Shown here in pieces: positions 24,301 to 36,300 of a stretch of 64,000 nucleotides of DNA. Origin of the DNA: Rhipicephalus microplus. Its lineage: Eukaryota > Arthropoda > Arachnida > Ixodida > Ixodidae. The stretch covers positions 78,200,987 through 78,264,986 of the forward strand of contig NC_134707.1 in NCBI RefSeq assembly GCF_043290135.1, written 5' to 3'. The position numbers were made by a program, and so were the translations under genes. Within the stretch, counting starts at the first letter, position 1. Each line of letters opens with the position of its first letter. A model generated the notes under the pieces. It saw only the letters and a program-made list of their open reading frames with translations, was not told where the DNA came from and did not search any database.

Positions 24301-27300
24301 TGTTTAAAGCGAGCAGGTGCTGGCTAATTAACTATATGAAGAGGAAAGGCTCTTCCCTCCGAAGGGGAACATGCATATGCGAAAACTTTTGCGGAGAAGT
24401 ACGATGAAAAGCTTTACAGTTTTCAGAGGTTCGTCCTAAACTTGCGGCGCAACAACGGCTACCTGCTTGGGCAAATCTGGAATGCCGATCAGACGCCTGT
24501 TTACTTCGACATGCCTGGCACCACAACTGTCGAGAAGAAGGGGGCGAAGCAAGTTCGCGTGCTGACATCGGTCCACGGTAAAACTACAGTGACGGCAATA
24601 CTCTGTTACACGTCAGATGGGCACAAGCTTCGCCCGTACCTCATATTTAAATGGAAGACAATCCCGAAAGGAATCGTTTTTTCGAGTGGTGTGATCGTGC
24701 GGGCCAGCAAAAAAAAAAATGGGTGCGCGTTGCAATCGATGTCTTACGTTTTTTTTTTTTTTTTTTTGCGGTGGAAATCGGGTGCGCGTTACAATCAAGG
24801 GCGCGGTAGAATCGAGTAAATACGGTATTATGTTTTCTAACCGAAGCGTTTGCCAACGGTTACGAAGTTTCTGCTTTAGCACGCGCGTGCACGGTCGTGC
24901 GTTATCAAGCGATGTTTTGATGAGACAACGCGGCAACAGTTAAGCTTCGTTCCTGCACACGAGGTCCCGCATAGTGAACGTGTGGTAGTGCAGCACATTA
25001 CGGCGGCATACGAAAAGCGTGCAATACGTTTACACGAATGTCAACTTTGCTGCTGATTGTTGACCGTCGCTGGCCGACATAGTGCCTCCGTGCACTTCTG
25101 ACGCTTATCGCCCCTCTGGGCAACGTTTTAATATTTCTGAACCCAGTGGAAATATTAAAAAAGAGTTATTTTCCGCATGATAATCCAATCAAATATTCGA
25201 TATTCGAACTTTTCGAATACACTTTTTTCGAATCGAATACGAATAGTGCGAATTTAATATTCGACGAATATTCGAAACTTTCCAATATTCGCACACCCCT
25301 AGAAACTTAATTTACTTCGTTATATCTATTATTTCATTATATCCTGTTATGTTATAACAAGGTACATGCAAACCTCGATATAATGAATTTTAATCTAATG
25401 AAGATGTAATAAATTATTGGTTTTAACGAGGTGATCAACAGTGTTAAGAACATATCTTTATAACAAATTTTCAGATATAATGAAGTTATTTTCGAGTGAG
25501 ATGCAACTTTGTTATAATGAAGCTTGAGCGCACAAACACAAGTGACAATGAGAGCTAAACAAGTGATGCCATTACAGGAGTTATGATGGGATCAACTCAC
25601 ATCAAGTGGTAGCATGGGTACCATGACATGGTTGTCAACGGGCAGCAAAGAATCGGCTCCGGCAGCCTGGCTGGTGGCTAAGCTGTCTTCCTGAGCCTTG
25701 TTGACCTGCGCGTAGGCCGCCCGCTTTCGCTTCAGCATGCGCAGGTAGACGCGCTTGGTGGCCTTGAAGGCCTCCCAGTTGTCGTAGCATGGGTGGCGCT
25801 TCCACTTGTGGTAGGCGCGGTCCTTGCGCCGCATCTGCTGCATCAGCTCCCGGTCGTACCAAGGGTGCCGGTGGCCTTTCTTCAGCTGTGGAGAGACGTG
25901 AATTGTTGGGGTCTGACGTCCTAAAACCATGCTGTGGTCACGAGCGATTAATAAAAGCGTTCGGGTGAGTTGAAAAAATTCGTAAACAGAGGTAGTGCCG
26001 AGCCGAGACTTTGGCAAGCGGACTTGTCTTCCTCAAGGCTTCACGAAGACAAGTCTGCTTGCTAAAGCGTCCGCTCGACACAACCCCAGTTTACGGACTT
26101 TTTAAAATCAGAAGCTTACATCTTCCCCTTCCTGGCGTTTTTAGAGCGAGTTATAGCTCATCACCAAAAAAATTTTCAACAATGAAATGAACATAAATGC
26201 GCAAAAAGAACCGACACAGACAAGCGTCGAGTTTAAACTGATTTTTTATTCACAAAAGACACATGTACCGCATTTACTCGCCTAATGAACCCACTCGCAT
26301 AATAAATGCACCCCCAACTTAAGTTATCAAAATTCGGATTTTTTTTTTTCCAGCATAATAAACAACCCCTCCATTCATCCGCTGCAGTCCCCCTAACCGA
26401 CATCTGGCGCCTCCTCACCTGTTGGATCTCTTCCGTTTTCGATTACTTTGCCACCCCCCCCTCACCCACATCGGCTCGCTCCCTCCCACTCCTTCGCCCA
26501 TTGTGGCGTGCCTATTGCTTTTCGTACTATCTGTGCTTTCTGCGCGCCACAGCAGGGTTCAGGAGTGGTGCGAGTGTAGAGACATCGCAGCTGATAAACA
26601 CACAGGGAGCGAAGGTCACCAAACTGCTCGGGCCAACCGATGTCGGTGGCTTCCTGCGAACCTTCCCCCTCCCCCTTTTTTAGCCTACTTTTTATTTCAA
26701 TTCCCGTTCCCCCGTGAGTGCACGCTTTTGTGCGTGCCTCGAGATTACAAGCAGATACCACCGTTGCAGTTAAACGATTGCGAGAAAATATAGTCGCAAA
26801 GCGTTTTTATGGCATGCGCGGGCAGCGGCCCGGCTGGTGGACAGCTTGCAGAAGATAGCGTCATCAACCACCGAAGACGAGTAAAGTGCAACAAAGAAGC
26901 TGTTTCCAAACAGTGTTCGCATATGTATTTTGTGAAAGGCTAAGCGACCAAACTTTTTTTTTTTTGCATTACCGCATTTTTTTTCCTTCTCCCAAAAAAG
27001 TTTTTATGAAATTTAGTACGCGCAATGAACGCACCCCCAATATCGTTCCGACTTTTTGAGAAAAAAAAGTGCATTAATTGCACGAGTAAATACGGCAAGT
27101 AGTGAATGTTGCATAGCCCAGTACACCATGGGACTATTTCGTCACTTGTTAGCGATAATGCGCAGTAAAAGCCGCATGTTTTGTGCAACGAAATTTCGTT
27201 CTGCGCACAACTAGCCGGGAATGGTTGATCGCACGTGATGGTGGTGGTGGTAAAACTTTATTAGACCAAGGGATTTGGGCACTTACGTCCCAGGGTCCCC

Positions 27301-30300
27301 GCACGACCCCACTGCGCTATGCGTTCATGAGTTCATGCAGTTCCATGACGTGGGCGGCCCGGTCAGTGGCGATTTTCTGCTTGGCCGGGTCCGTCGAGCG
27401 CAGCAAGGTCTCCCATTCCTCCCATGTGGTCAGTGGCTCCGGGCCCCGCGGGGGAGGGTCCGCCGGGAATTCCATGAGAATGTGGGTAAGGGTAGCGTGG
27501 GGGTGAGTGCATTGAGCACAGGACGGGGCGTACGCTCCCGGGTAAATGCGGGAAAGAAAATAGGGGGAGGGAAGGGTGCGGGTCTAAAGGCGACGCCATA
27601 ATATTTGGTGAAAATTTTTGGGGGATCGGTGGGGTGGTGGGTATAGCTGGCGTTCGGCGCGATATGACTGGGTCATCTCGTTGAACGAATGCATGCGCTC
27701 CCTGGAAGAGCCCGACTCCGATTCCGCGTGGTGGTACCGCACTTCTGCAAAACAATGTGAGTTCGTAGCGAATGTGGTTTAATCATTAACCCACAACAGG
27801 CATCGCTTAATAAGGACCATGTCAAGCGCCTGTACGCGAAGTGGATGAGGTCCGGAGAACCAGTCCCAAGGCGCTTGTTTGCACATCTCAAAGTGCTCCA
27901 TTTCCAACGTGCTTGATGGCACTGAGGATGACGCGCTGTGGGAGAACATTTCTGACAAGGGAGCTTCGGAAGAGAGTGCATCCGACGATGACGATGATTG
28001 AAGTGTGTCAATAAGCTCATTTTTCTGTTTTACTAGGGCTATATTCGGGTGAAAACTTTTTTTTTTTCTCGTGTTTGCTATCTCCAAATCACACCCAGGA
28101 CTATAAGCGGGTCTGAGCTACATGCAGTCTTTTAAGGTACTTCACATGAGAATAGAGCCAGAATAGGTGGACTCACCTGTTGCTTTTCTTGAACTTCTTG
28201 AATGGGACGCTCCGGCTCCAGCAAGTCGGAGGGCAGCTCGTCCAGTGGAAGCACCGATGCATTGTCGGAGTCGTCCGGAGGGACTGTTGAAACAGTCAAC
28301 GAAGATGTTACCATATGTGTGTGTGTGTGTGTAAATAAAGTGCAAATATTTTCTTATACACTCAAACCTCAATATAACGAACCCAGATATAAAGAAATAT
28401 TCCGTTATAAGAAAGTAATTGAAAAGGGGTCTTGGAATAGATATAGTGCTCAGAACAAACCTCTATAATAAATTTTTGTATATAATGAACTTGCTTTCAT
28501 GTAAGATCCAAACTTGTTATAATGAGGTTTGAGTTTAAAGCTACACTGTGCTACAAAAGCATACATTCACATGCTAATATAACCACAGGCAATGAACAAC
28601 TACAGGCAATGAAGGCTTCAAGGGGAGACAAGACTTTAGGAACCAGCTTTTTTGTCTATGGTTGGATCTTGATAAACAGGGTTGGATCTTGATGAACATT
28701 CGCACAGACACTAAGAATGGCTTCAATGTGGTTCCATAAACTTTTCGAGACAGTAACACAAAAACTTGATGAGAAACAAATTATTTCTTCACTGAACCTG
28801 GTGGAGAGGCTGGAGGATTTACAGAATGATGTAAATAGCTGGTAATTACACAGGATGTCTACCAATTAGATTTTTCTAAATTCCCTGACTTTTTAAGGTT
28901 TTCCATGTTAACTAAAGTAAATTCTTAACCGCCACGTCTGCATGGAAAACTGTGCATGGTAAACAAACCCTCAAATATAAAGTAAACATAATTACCAGAC
29001 GCACTGAGACTGTTCTGAGCGCATGCGGTAAATGTGAAAAACATGTATATCTGGCCAAAATAAAACTCTTGAGCCATGCAGTGAGCAAGTCAGCTGTTTG
29101 ATGTTTGGAAGAGCCAGGAAGCAAACACACAAGTTAAAAGTAACGGTGGATGAAAGTTTGAAAGAGCGTGCGATAGTCCGACATCGCAGTCAAAGCTGCT
29201 AAGAAATGCAGAAGTGGTGCCATCTTGCAGCATCCGTGTATACGAGGACATGGAAGCCTGGCCGGTTCTGCCACATCTATTTTACTATAATTGCTGTAGC
29301 CTACGCCTCTTAAGAAGTGTATTGGATTGAATTAGATTGACCTGAACTGCTGTATTTACTGACTCAACTATTTAGGATGTGGACTGGATTAGATCTGATT
29401 CGAACTGGATGACCGTATTTACTATTGTTTTGTGTCCCCCGACTGATTTGCGAACCTCTAAAATACACTTCTCAGTGAAGAAAAAAAGAATAACTACTAC
29501 TCGCGTATTCTGTGTACCTTGTCTTGACAACAAGTAACGATAACATTTCAAAAACAGAGCCGTACTGCACAGTTTTCTTTCCTTTTCTTTTTCCGACGAG
29601 CACATGCATGTTTGTCTTTTACGTCTCTGGGCTCTGATACCTAAAGTGCAACGAAAGCTGGGGACAGTGTTTATTGTGCCGACGTTTGAATATGTGGTTA
29701 CAAGAATGAATCTGTCAAGCTGCAACAGCTTCCCTGATTCCACAGAAGAATCACGAATGTCAGCACGTTAGCTTGATTTAAGTACTCTGCTGCGAATGTG
29801 ACACTGAAAAATAATTGCAGGTTTATTTACACGATCTCAAGAAATTAAAATGAAAAATTTAGCTGAAGTAGTTTCAGTCAGTCGCACACAGCTGTAAGGT
29901 GTGCGACTGACTGTCCCTCGACAACGACCTTGCGCTGGTCGGAAGCATCAAGAACAAAGCGAAGCAAACCAACGTGCTACGGGTTCTTTGGAGCAAGTTT
30001 GGCAACGTCAACTTGAAGGGTGGTGGCGTCAACGACGTTAACAGCGACAACGATGACGAGGCGAGACTGCTGGAACTGTTCAAGTTGTACTTGGTGTGCT
30101 CATTGTGTAAAGACTCCGTACGTGGGCACCTGCCGTCGATGAGCATGACCTAGGGTTACCGTTACTTGCCACGACCCGCAAAGCTGCCTGAGATGAACGC
30201 TACCCGGTGAGTCCCAAACCATACCAATTATGCAACATTCACGAGATACCTCTACCACTCGGCGACACATTCACTGAAGTTCCCCCAGTGGGAAAATGAG

Positions 30301-33300
30301 GGCGGCTTTTTTTTTTTTTTTTTTTCACACACCTTCTAACAGCTTACCATAGTTTCAGCCGAGAAAGAGACTTCTTAAGGTTTGATCAATGGTAATGCTT
30401 AATTTTGTGACGGTTGCACGAAACTGCCATCAGTTTCTATGACCTAGACAGGTTTTTCAGAATTTCCCTGACTTTTCCAGGAGGTTTCAAATTACCTGAC
30501 TTTTCCAGGTTGGTACACAACCTGTTACTGTGAGCACAGCCAAACGTATGCTCAAGGGGGCTGCGTTTCCAAAGCAATATTTCTTGCGACACTAAATCTT
30601 GTAGTTAACGCTTTCTCCTGTGATTCTGGAATGAGCGCATTTATACTACAAACAAGAAGCCCTACAAAAAAAATTCTTGAAGGAGTAAAATGAAAGAATA
30701 AGATCGCAGCCCGTTGAAGCACAGTTCAAGGAGCATCACAAAACTAATGGTATCAAAATCTCTGAAGTGGCTGCCAAAATATCTGCTCCACCAGCTGACC
30801 ATAATGCCAAAAAAAAAAAAAAACAGACAAGAACAGTATAGAGAAAACTGTGTTTAAAATTTTATCTTCTCTTCATGTCTCTGAAACTCATACAAATTGT
30901 GACCTATGGTTTGTCTTGTGATGTTTGACTTCTCGGACATGTGGCCTCTGGGCAGTGTGCCTTTGTTGCCTATCTTTTTTTTTTTTTTCATAACTTCATT
31001 TTCTTTTATCTACAAAGAACAAGTGGGATTTCAAACCAAGTTCTCTGTATCAAGGAACAGTGCGATGGACATGACAGAAAGAATTGTAATTGAATAAGGC
31101 CATATACTGAAATGACTACACATCTTTCTTGTGTTCAAGCTGTCATTAGCATAATTAGGTACTTCTTGATTATAAATAATGAGTCCAATATTTTTATATA
31201 GGGAGGTTTACTGCATCAGAAACAATGGCTCACACCATGACAGCCTATGCCTTCTTTCCAATTAATGAACAGTTAGTTATGGGCAGAAAACTGGTCGCAC
31301 AGGAATTCTTTAACAGTTTATTTAATGACATGAGTCGGGCAGAAAAAAATTCGCACCCATGCTTCGTGCATGTTCTTTTGCCAATCTGTCAACGAAACGC
31401 ATCATCATACGGCCGGTCGCGGAAATGGTAATCTACGCGGCCTTCATTGTTTTAGACTACTCATAGAGGCTTGCGGCGATACCAAACACAGCTACAAGCA
31501 CGTCTAAATCGCTTCACTAGAGCTTATAGACAACACTCCATATGACTGCGAAGTGCGTGCCTGCGGGGACAGTGCTGCTGGCACGTGATGCGCTTGGCGG
31601 TGGTGTTCGGTGATGAAAAATCAGCATTCACTGCGCTTGGTATCGCATGTTTGAGTGCCAATGCCCGAAAGTGCTGTTCCAATCAATTCTTGGCAGTGAA
31701 AGCGGGGGGAGGGGGGCCTGACAAGCTTGACTGTGAGGTTCGTTGGCGATGTGTAAATGGCCCATCTGCGATTATGAGGAGGCAGCCAACGATGTGCTTT
31801 GCTGTTTGCGAAGAAGCACGTTGCCACGAGTGCGCTAGCACGTTGTTCTTGGCCGCAAAGTTTAAGGTTCGTCTCCCCATCAGCGGAGTTAAGCCTAAAG
31901 ACGACTCCGATGGCATGCCGTGCGGTCTACGAGCGCGGCCCACCATAGTAATCTAATCAAGCATCTGCTTACAGCTCGTAACTAAAATTACATTCCAAGT
32001 GATTGTCAAGCCGTAAGCACATCACGAGGTAGCGATTTTCGACAGCAGTGTCCTTGCGACGCACAAGCAGCAGATGATTTCCCGCAGCGGGCATCAGTCC
32101 AATGGCAAGGGGAGCTATGGCAACATGGGGAACGCGGCCAATGAGAGGGCTCGTAATGTGCGTCAAGTATTTGCTTTTTGCACGGTTATTTCTGAATGGA
32201 GAAGCCAGCTGACGTGGGGAATTAGAACACGGAGAAATGCTCTTTGCGATGAAATCAAGAAGCTGGCTTCCGGTCGCGCCATCGCGAATCTATAATTTTT
32301 TTTTTTAAACTGCTGTTTTGTCGCCATTTCTAGAATACGGTGAACTCTCAATAAACGGAACATAAAAAGACTGAGAAAATGTGTTCTGTTTATCAGGAGT
32401 TCCATTTACTGAGAGGCGAACTAAAGTGCAGTGCGCAGGGATGAAACCAATCGCATCAGAGCCAACTGTTCCATTTAAGCAGCAGTTCCGGTTATCAGAT
32501 TTCCTATTACTAAGAGTCCACTGTAATTTTTGCTCACTAGGAGGGTGAAACAAATTTTTTGAAGCACTTCTGCATGGTTTTCAGAGTAGATATTTTAGAA
32601 TAAGACAGAAAAAGGGTGCCAGAAAATGAAAACTTGATTTTAAAAAAATTGATTTTTTTGACATTTCTCGCGATTCCTAAGCCCCGTCCTCTCTTAAACA
32701 TTAACTACATTCAACCTGTGCGATATCCACTCAAACCTCATCATAGCAGTCATACCTGCCACAAAAGTACTTCGCTATATCTGAAAATTCCTTATAAACA
32801 TCTTTGTAACACACTATGCAAAACTATTCTTCACTTCATTGTAATTGATAACTTGCTATATCCCTGTTTTTTATATCGAGGTATGAGTGCAAATTTGGTT
32901 GTAAATAAAGATAGAATTGATTAATTGATGCCATGTTGATTGTTTCATTACTTCGGTGTATTCAGGATATCACGCTTCATGTCATCTACATTGCGAGATG
33001 AATGGTGCAAATGACATGACGTCATGTCACAAAGCCATGGTCCTTTTATCAACATGTTGTAAACCAGAATGCCAATGCTGGCAGGACAAACACTTGCCAA
33101 TTAATTATTTGTCTTGTCATAAAACATGGTGGCTAAATGTTGGGTAATGTAGATTCCCTTAAACTAGCGTTAGGTAATGTTGCGTGTGCATGCCTATGGA
33201 AAGCAGAGGGTTGTGTTAGGTATAGACCTGTGTAGGGTTCTCTGAGTACACCTCCCCCACATGGGTAGAGTGGAAATTAAAAGAAGCTTTGCAATGGATG

Positions 33301-36300
33301 CACGAATAAAAATTAAGTGAAAGAGTGCTTATTAGAACAGCCAACTTCACTCAAAACTCACTTCAAAACAAAACTTCACTCAAAACACTCAAAACTCGAT
33401 ATAACGAACCTGGTTATAAAGAAATGTCATTTATAACAAAGAGAGTGAAGAATACTTGCAAAAGTGTTAGAAAAATATAACACATTTTTGGATATAACAA
33501 ACTTATTTTCGTGTGAAATGCAACTTCGTTATAATAATGTCAGAGTGTATTTTAAAAAGTTAATATAATAATATCTGGGGTTTCAAGTCCCAGAATGATG
33601 ATGTGATTATGAGTGACGCTATAGTGGAGAGCTCTGGAAATTTTGACCACCTGGTGTTCCTTAACGCGCACTCACATCGCACATTACACAGGCCTGTACC
33701 ATCTTGCCTCTACTGAGATGCAACCACCACGAACGGGATCAAACCTGCGACCTTCGGGTCGGCAGCAGAGCAGCCTAGCCACCGTTCCACCGAAGCGGAC
33801 CGTATTTAAAAAGTTGGCCATTACCTTCGGTTTTCTCTTCCTGCGCTTTAGGTGGCTTCGTATTTTTGAGAGTTTCCAGAGCCTTGCGTCGCAATTCCAT
33901 GAGATCCGTTTCCTGCAGCGTTCACAGAGAAAGGTTCACTTCTCTTCGCCCGATAATGCCCGAAACATGTAGATACAGCAATAAAACTTCATTTTGGGCC
34001 AGTTGGCCTATGATTGTACAGACGTAACCGAAAGAATACAGACCATCGCAGTCCGTATTGTAGCAAAACAGCCATTAGGGCTAGTTGGTAACGGTTCATT
34101 CCCAAGTGCGCCTGCGTCGTTCTCTTTTCTAATCCCTGTTACGCATTGCGCCCCACTTTTTCTAGTCCCTGTTACGCACTGCACCCCACTTTTTGCATTC
34201 AGACTGCCCATTTATCTTTGCCATCCACGCCGCCTAGGTGAGCCATCTGCTGTCAAGAGCATTCCTCGGACAAATTCCGCCAGAGTCATCCTCTCGACAG
34301 CTATTCCTTCAATGAACGCAACATCAGATGGCTGGAGACTAGACTGCATAGATGGTGATTTCAGAGATCACTTCCCTATTTGCCAAGTTCAAGGTGCTTG
34401 ACCTTGGCAGTTCATTTAAGGATTCAACAACTCTACCCTACCAACTGCAGTTGGTAGTTCAACCCTAGTCTAGTTGCACTGTCATTCATCCTGTGTTTTG
34501 TGCTGATTTATTTCACATATTTTCACAAACATTGCACACCCAATATCCTGGTTTAGGCAGTTGTGAGCATGACCGACAAGGTTTCCAACACTTGCCTCGT
34601 GCACTCCCAAAACAAGTGCTCCACATAGCCGCTAGCGCAACGTATGTGCAAGCCGCGAAAAAGCACTCACATCATCATCATCACTGATGTCGCTGGCCTG
34701 CGGGAGGGGTGCGAGAGGCGTCGGCGGACCGGGCGACACCGGCGACAAGCGGCACCCGACGTTTTCGTCGCAGATGACCGGAATCGCAGACAGAGGGGGG
34801 ACTTGCTCCTTCCCTTCATCGCCAAGCATTTCTCTCGGTTCATCCTCCGACAGGCTCTGGCAGCGCGCAAGACGGAAAGATCCCAGTCATCAAATATATA
34901 CAAAAGAAATACAGTGAATCCGTTTAGACGGGAAAACTTTAACCTGTAATCTCAATTTCATTGCCACGAATTTCAGAATAGAAGAGAAAATCAAGTTGTA
35001 AGACTCATTTCTAAGTTCTGTGCCATAATCTCCGCACGCAACGTAACCGATTTTCAAAGTGCATTTTTTGTATTGTGGCGACATTGAGCCAACGAAATTT
35101 TCTGACACTTGGTATGCTCAGTCTATGGCCCACCTTCTAGAGGACCTTGTATTTATGAATCACAAATTACATAGGTCGTCGCAGACGCCGTCAAAACCTA
35201 CGTCGTTGTGGCAGTCGGTGTGGAAACTTTACAGTAGCAATGTAACCTGACTTTCAAGCATCTTTTCACGGTAACCACGGCGAATTTCGATATTGCGATA
35301 TATTAACTTGCTAATATGGAAAAAAACAGTTTTCTCTCTGGTGTCTCTTTCATCTGCTGCCAATCAAAGAAAAACCGCAGGGCCAGAACGTGAGTCCAGA
35401 CTAGGCCAACCTCCTAATAAAGTACACTCAAACCTTGATATAACGAAACTGGACCGATATATCAAAGTAAATGAAGCACAGTTTTGTTATACTGTTGGAA
35501 ATATACCTTTATCACAAATTTAGATATAACGAATTTATTTTCATGTCAGATTCAACTTTGTTATAATGGGGTTTGAGCGTTGCGGCATCCAACGCGAAAT
35601 ACATTCCTTAGATCCAACACTCATTACGTATACCATCAGGTGGCAATATTGGCATAAATCGTTGCACACTTACTCCCCTGGTATGCGCAGTAATTTTAAA
35701 TTGAAGTCATTATACTGAGGCATCACTATAACAATTTCAGAAGCAGTAATTTGATTCATAAACACAAGTTCATGGTAATACATCCTTTCAATGTGAGGTT
35801 CGACAGAGAAACTGAGCCATCACCTTTCGAGCTCTCCTGCATTTTGGCTTGTGGGTCTTTTTTCTGCGCTCACTCGACTTGGAAGACTTTTCGTGGGTAG
35901 TCGCATTGGTTGGGTGCTGCTCTTCAATACTCTGAAGACACAGACAAAAAAAAAAAAAATGTACAACCACGAACTGGACATACTTTATCATTCCTGCAGC
36001 TAGACCTCAAAGGGACATCACAGGGAGAGAACCAATAGGTTCGAGCGTAGCTGCATGCAAAAAAGCATTCTAGTGTTTCAAGTGTTTCTTTTTCCGCTAT
36101 GACATGCCCAACCAGGACGTGCATTTGCACGTCTTTGCCCGATGTCTTACGCATTCATCTGATCCCCTTGACACACCACGCTGTGCCGTCTGGCGCACCG
36201 GTGTCGAATGGAACAAACGGTCGCAAGCATTACCGACGGCGTAGTACGTGCCATCCAGTCGTCACCGCCGACGGGTGAACGGTGCTCCAATTTGCCGGCA

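Larger units (their letters stand above)
20223..25301 (-). mobile_element. hAT transposon with perfect 8-bp target duplications
   Basis: A 5,079-bp element with termini TAGGGGTGTGCGAATA / TATTCGCACACCCCTA, followed on both sides by AT-rich GAATATTCG / TCGAATACG subterminal motifs. Exact 8-bp target duplications GAAACTTA lie at 20215-20222 and 25302-25309. Inside are a two-part transposase gene (minus strand) and two later Tigger insertions (22497-23575 and 23720-24825). Without them the element would be about 2.9 kb. It sits in ZFC3H1 intron 7, 300 bp from exon 7. Confidence 0.95.
28623..32693 (-). mobile_element. Kolobok-like TTAA element, second copy, interrupted
   Basis: Its left part (28623-28849 and 30526-30810) is similar block by block to 15645-16135 of the other element: GGATCTTGATGAA-C-T, the CTGGTGGAG(A)GGCTGGAG block, GGGGGCTGCGTTTCCAAA, and ATCTGCTCCAC-AGCTGA. 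Its right end (32570-32693) matches 17640-17776 (AAAAGGGTGCCAGAAAATG against AAAAGGGGTCACAGAATGTG). Flanks are TCAA (28619-28622) and TTAA (32694-32697), consistent with one mutated TTAA duplication. It holds a 1.7-kb insertion and a MITE. No transposase motifs were found in 30810-32300. Confidence 0.75.

Noticed and set aside
31585..31956. Open frames on both strands within Kolobok-like copy 2
   Set aside because: No catalytic motif or zinc finger could be recognised in either strand, so no gene is called.
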